Shown: in pieces, positions 6,646 through 7,523 of the stretch | Numbering within the stretch: position 1 is the first letter of the stretch | Layout of the letters: each line of letters opens with the position of its first letter | DNA from: an uncultured Pseudomonadales bacterium | Lineage (GTDB): Bacteria; Pseudomonadota; Gammaproteobacteria; Pseudomonadales; Cellvibrionaceae | Reading direction: 5' to 3' | NCBI GenBank assembly: GCA_938048505.1 | Contig: CALIUX010000219.1 | Coordinates: 1-7,523, forward strand | DNA: 7,523 nt | The notes under the pieces: model-generated | The model's input: only the letters and a program-made list of their open reading frames with translations | Databases searched by the model: none | What the model was told of the DNA's origin: nothing | Made by a program: the position numbers and the translations under genes

Positions 6646-6849
6646 ATGCTAATTTTAACCCGTCGTATCGGCGAAACTCTTATGGTTGGTGACGAAGTCA
6701 CTGTTACTGTTTTGGGTGTAAAAGGCAACCAAGTGCGCATTGGTGTTAACGCACCAAAAGAAATTGCTGTGCACCGCGAAGAAATTTATCAACGCATTCA
6801 GCGTGAAAGAGCTCTTCAGGTACAAGAGGCTGAATCTGGCGAAAGCTAA
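6646..6849 (+). CDS. csrA: Carbon storage regulator CsrA (RsmA)
   Basis: CsrA is a small dimeric RNA-binding protein that controls translation and stability of many mRNAs by binding GGA motifs, often at Shine-Dalgarno sequences. It affects carbon metabolism, motility and biofilm formation and is antagonised by GGA-rich small RNAs. The 67-aa product is nearly identical to E. coli CsrA (61 aa) over its first 50 residues: [13 protein letters not shown], then [19 protein letters not shown] (15-33), then [10 protein letters not shown] (42-51). RNA-binding residues Leu4 and Arg44 are present. The C-terminal tail after residue 52 is longer and acidic at the end (QEAESGES), as often varies in the family. 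The start is fixed by a strong GAAGGAG site 8 bases upstream. It follows lysC and precedes a serine tRNA, the usual gammaproteobacterial neighbourhood. Confidence 0.98.
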   Translation: MLILTRRIGETLMVGDEVTVTVLGVKGNQVRIGVNAPKEIAVHREEIYQRIQRERALQVQEAESGES

Positions 6850-6870
6850 TTTAAGCATCGGTTGTCGGCT

Positions 6871-6911
6871 TCCCCTTGGTTGGTTAATTAATAGCCAGTC
6901 AGCCGAGGGGA
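6871..6911 (+). terminator. Long hairpin downstream of csrA, possible terminator
   Basis: TCCCCTTGGTTG (6871-6882) pairs with CAGCCGAGGGGA (6900-6911) over 12 positions, two of them G:U, around a 17-base loop. It starts 21 bases after the csrA stop. The nearest T run (6927-6930) is 15 bases beyond the stem, so it may protect the mRNA 3' end or work with other elements; it is not a textbook intrinsic terminator. Confidence 0.4.
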
Positions 6912-7334
6912 GTCTGCTTATGCCTCTTTTAGTGACTAGTGATTATTGCTTATTGATTTGCCTTCTAAGGCCAGTACCCTTTAACCTGATGCCCCAGCAT
7001 TAGTATTCTTCAAGTAGACAACTTCCCTTACAATCCCTCCGGTTCTTGCCTAAGCTTTGCCCCAGAAACCCCTTTAAAAAGCGCTCTCAAAAAAGTCTTT
7101 GCCAACCCTTTTTAAATACTCCTTAAGCGCTTCTTAATGTTGTATTCTTTTCATTCTATTGCATGGTTTTTTTGGTTAAAAATTGGCCTTTTTGTTCGCC
7201 CTTTATATGAATGTATCTTACTGTGATATGTGGCCTGCAGCAGTTTTAACCTTATTCAATTACCCCGAGCTAAAAGCCTTAATCCGGTGGGTTGAAAGGT
7301 GTCATATTAAATGGCATTTATTTTACGAAAGTAT
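6912..7334. other. Non-coding stretch between csrA and tRNA-Ser
   Basis: No credible gene is seen on either strand. The only frame of any length here continues out of frame from csrA and resembles nothing. The part from about 7021 to 7130 is poor in G and rich in C on the plus strand (roughly 37 C to 12 G by my count), unlike the neighbouring genes. The part from about 7300 to 7334 is AT-rich and may serve as an UP element for the tRNA promoter. I recognise no repeat, CRISPR or riboswitch. Confidence 0.5.
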
Positions 7335-7369
7335 TTGTTTTTTATGTGAAAGTTGATATGATGCGCGCC
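7335..7369 (+). promoter_or_regulatory. tRNA-Ser promoter with GC-rich discriminator
   Basis: TTGTTT (7335-7340) and TATGAT (7357-7362) are spaced by 16 bp and followed by GCGCGCC (7363-7369). A GC-rich discriminator between -10 and start is characteristic of stable-RNA promoters under stringent (ppGpp/DksA) control. The upstream DNA is AT-rich. Transcription would start near 7369, leaving about 60 bases of 5' leader for removal by processing nucleases. Confidence 0.65.
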
Positions 7370-7430
7370 ACTGTTTCGGAGGCACTTGCTTCTAGGCAGA
7401 TTTTAAAAAGTTCGCCTGAGCTTTTTATGC

Positions 7431-7523
<93 letters not shown>

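Noticed and set aside
6632..6648. csrA ribosome-binding region closely resembling the phage T7 gene 10 / expression-vector site (AAGGAGATATAC)
   Set aside because: The rest of the leader and gene are natural and continuous with the chromosome, and the spacing to ATG differs, so coincidence is more likely than vector sequence.
6740..7003. 87-codon frame overlapping csrA and running into the spacer
   Set aside because: It begins inside csrA in a different frame, lacks its own ribosome-binding site and spans the csrA downstream hairpin.
7280..7288. TAATCCGGT shared with the tRNA-Ser variable arm (7482-7490), suggesting a tRNA remnant
   Set aside because: Only 9 bases match and no other tRNA arms are found around 7280, so chance is sufficient.

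Overview
The window looks like the chromosome of a marine-type gammaproteobacterium of moderate GC content. This rests on the close resemblance of AlaRS, CsrA and NhaB to their enterobacterial and Pseudomonas counterparts, the order alaS-lysC-csrA-tRNA-Ser (the Pseudomonas-like arrangement, in which lysC sits between alaS and csrA), and the presence of a NhaB-type Na+/H+ antiporter. I cannot name the genus.

Layout. Positions 1-249 are the 3' end of an IS3-family insertion sequence: the last 67 codons of its DDE transposase plus the right terminal end. On the minus strand, 294-1799 encodes the antiporter NhaB. A hairpin with a T tract on its antisense side, lying over the transposase stop codon, could terminate nhaB transcription. 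A 400-bp divergent intergenic region (1800-2199) holds a likely nhaB promoter, a 12-bp perfect inverted repeat at the start of the nhaB leader, and candidate alaS promoters. On the plus strand follow alaS (2200-4821), a structured 271-bp spacer, lysC (5093-6328, with a likely in-frame internal start for a separate regulatory subunit at 5837), a 317-bp spacer with terminator-like hairpins and a csrA promoter and leader, csrA (6646-6849), a 581-bp non-coding stretch, and a complete tRNA-Ser(GCU) at 7431-7521 behind a stable-RNA type promoter.

How the genes fit together. The block is mostly housekeeping: alanyl-tRNA charging, the first step of the aspartate-family amino-acid pathway, the global post-transcriptional regulator CsrA and a serine tRNA. 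NhaB handles sodium and pH homeostasis and is transcribed divergently. The IS end is the only clear mobile DNA.

I found no sign of a new multi-gene system. The most interesting content is regulatory: the nhaB leader palindrome, the repeats and hairpins before lysC, the internal lysC start, and the structured, GGA-containing csrA leader that fits CsrA autoregulation.
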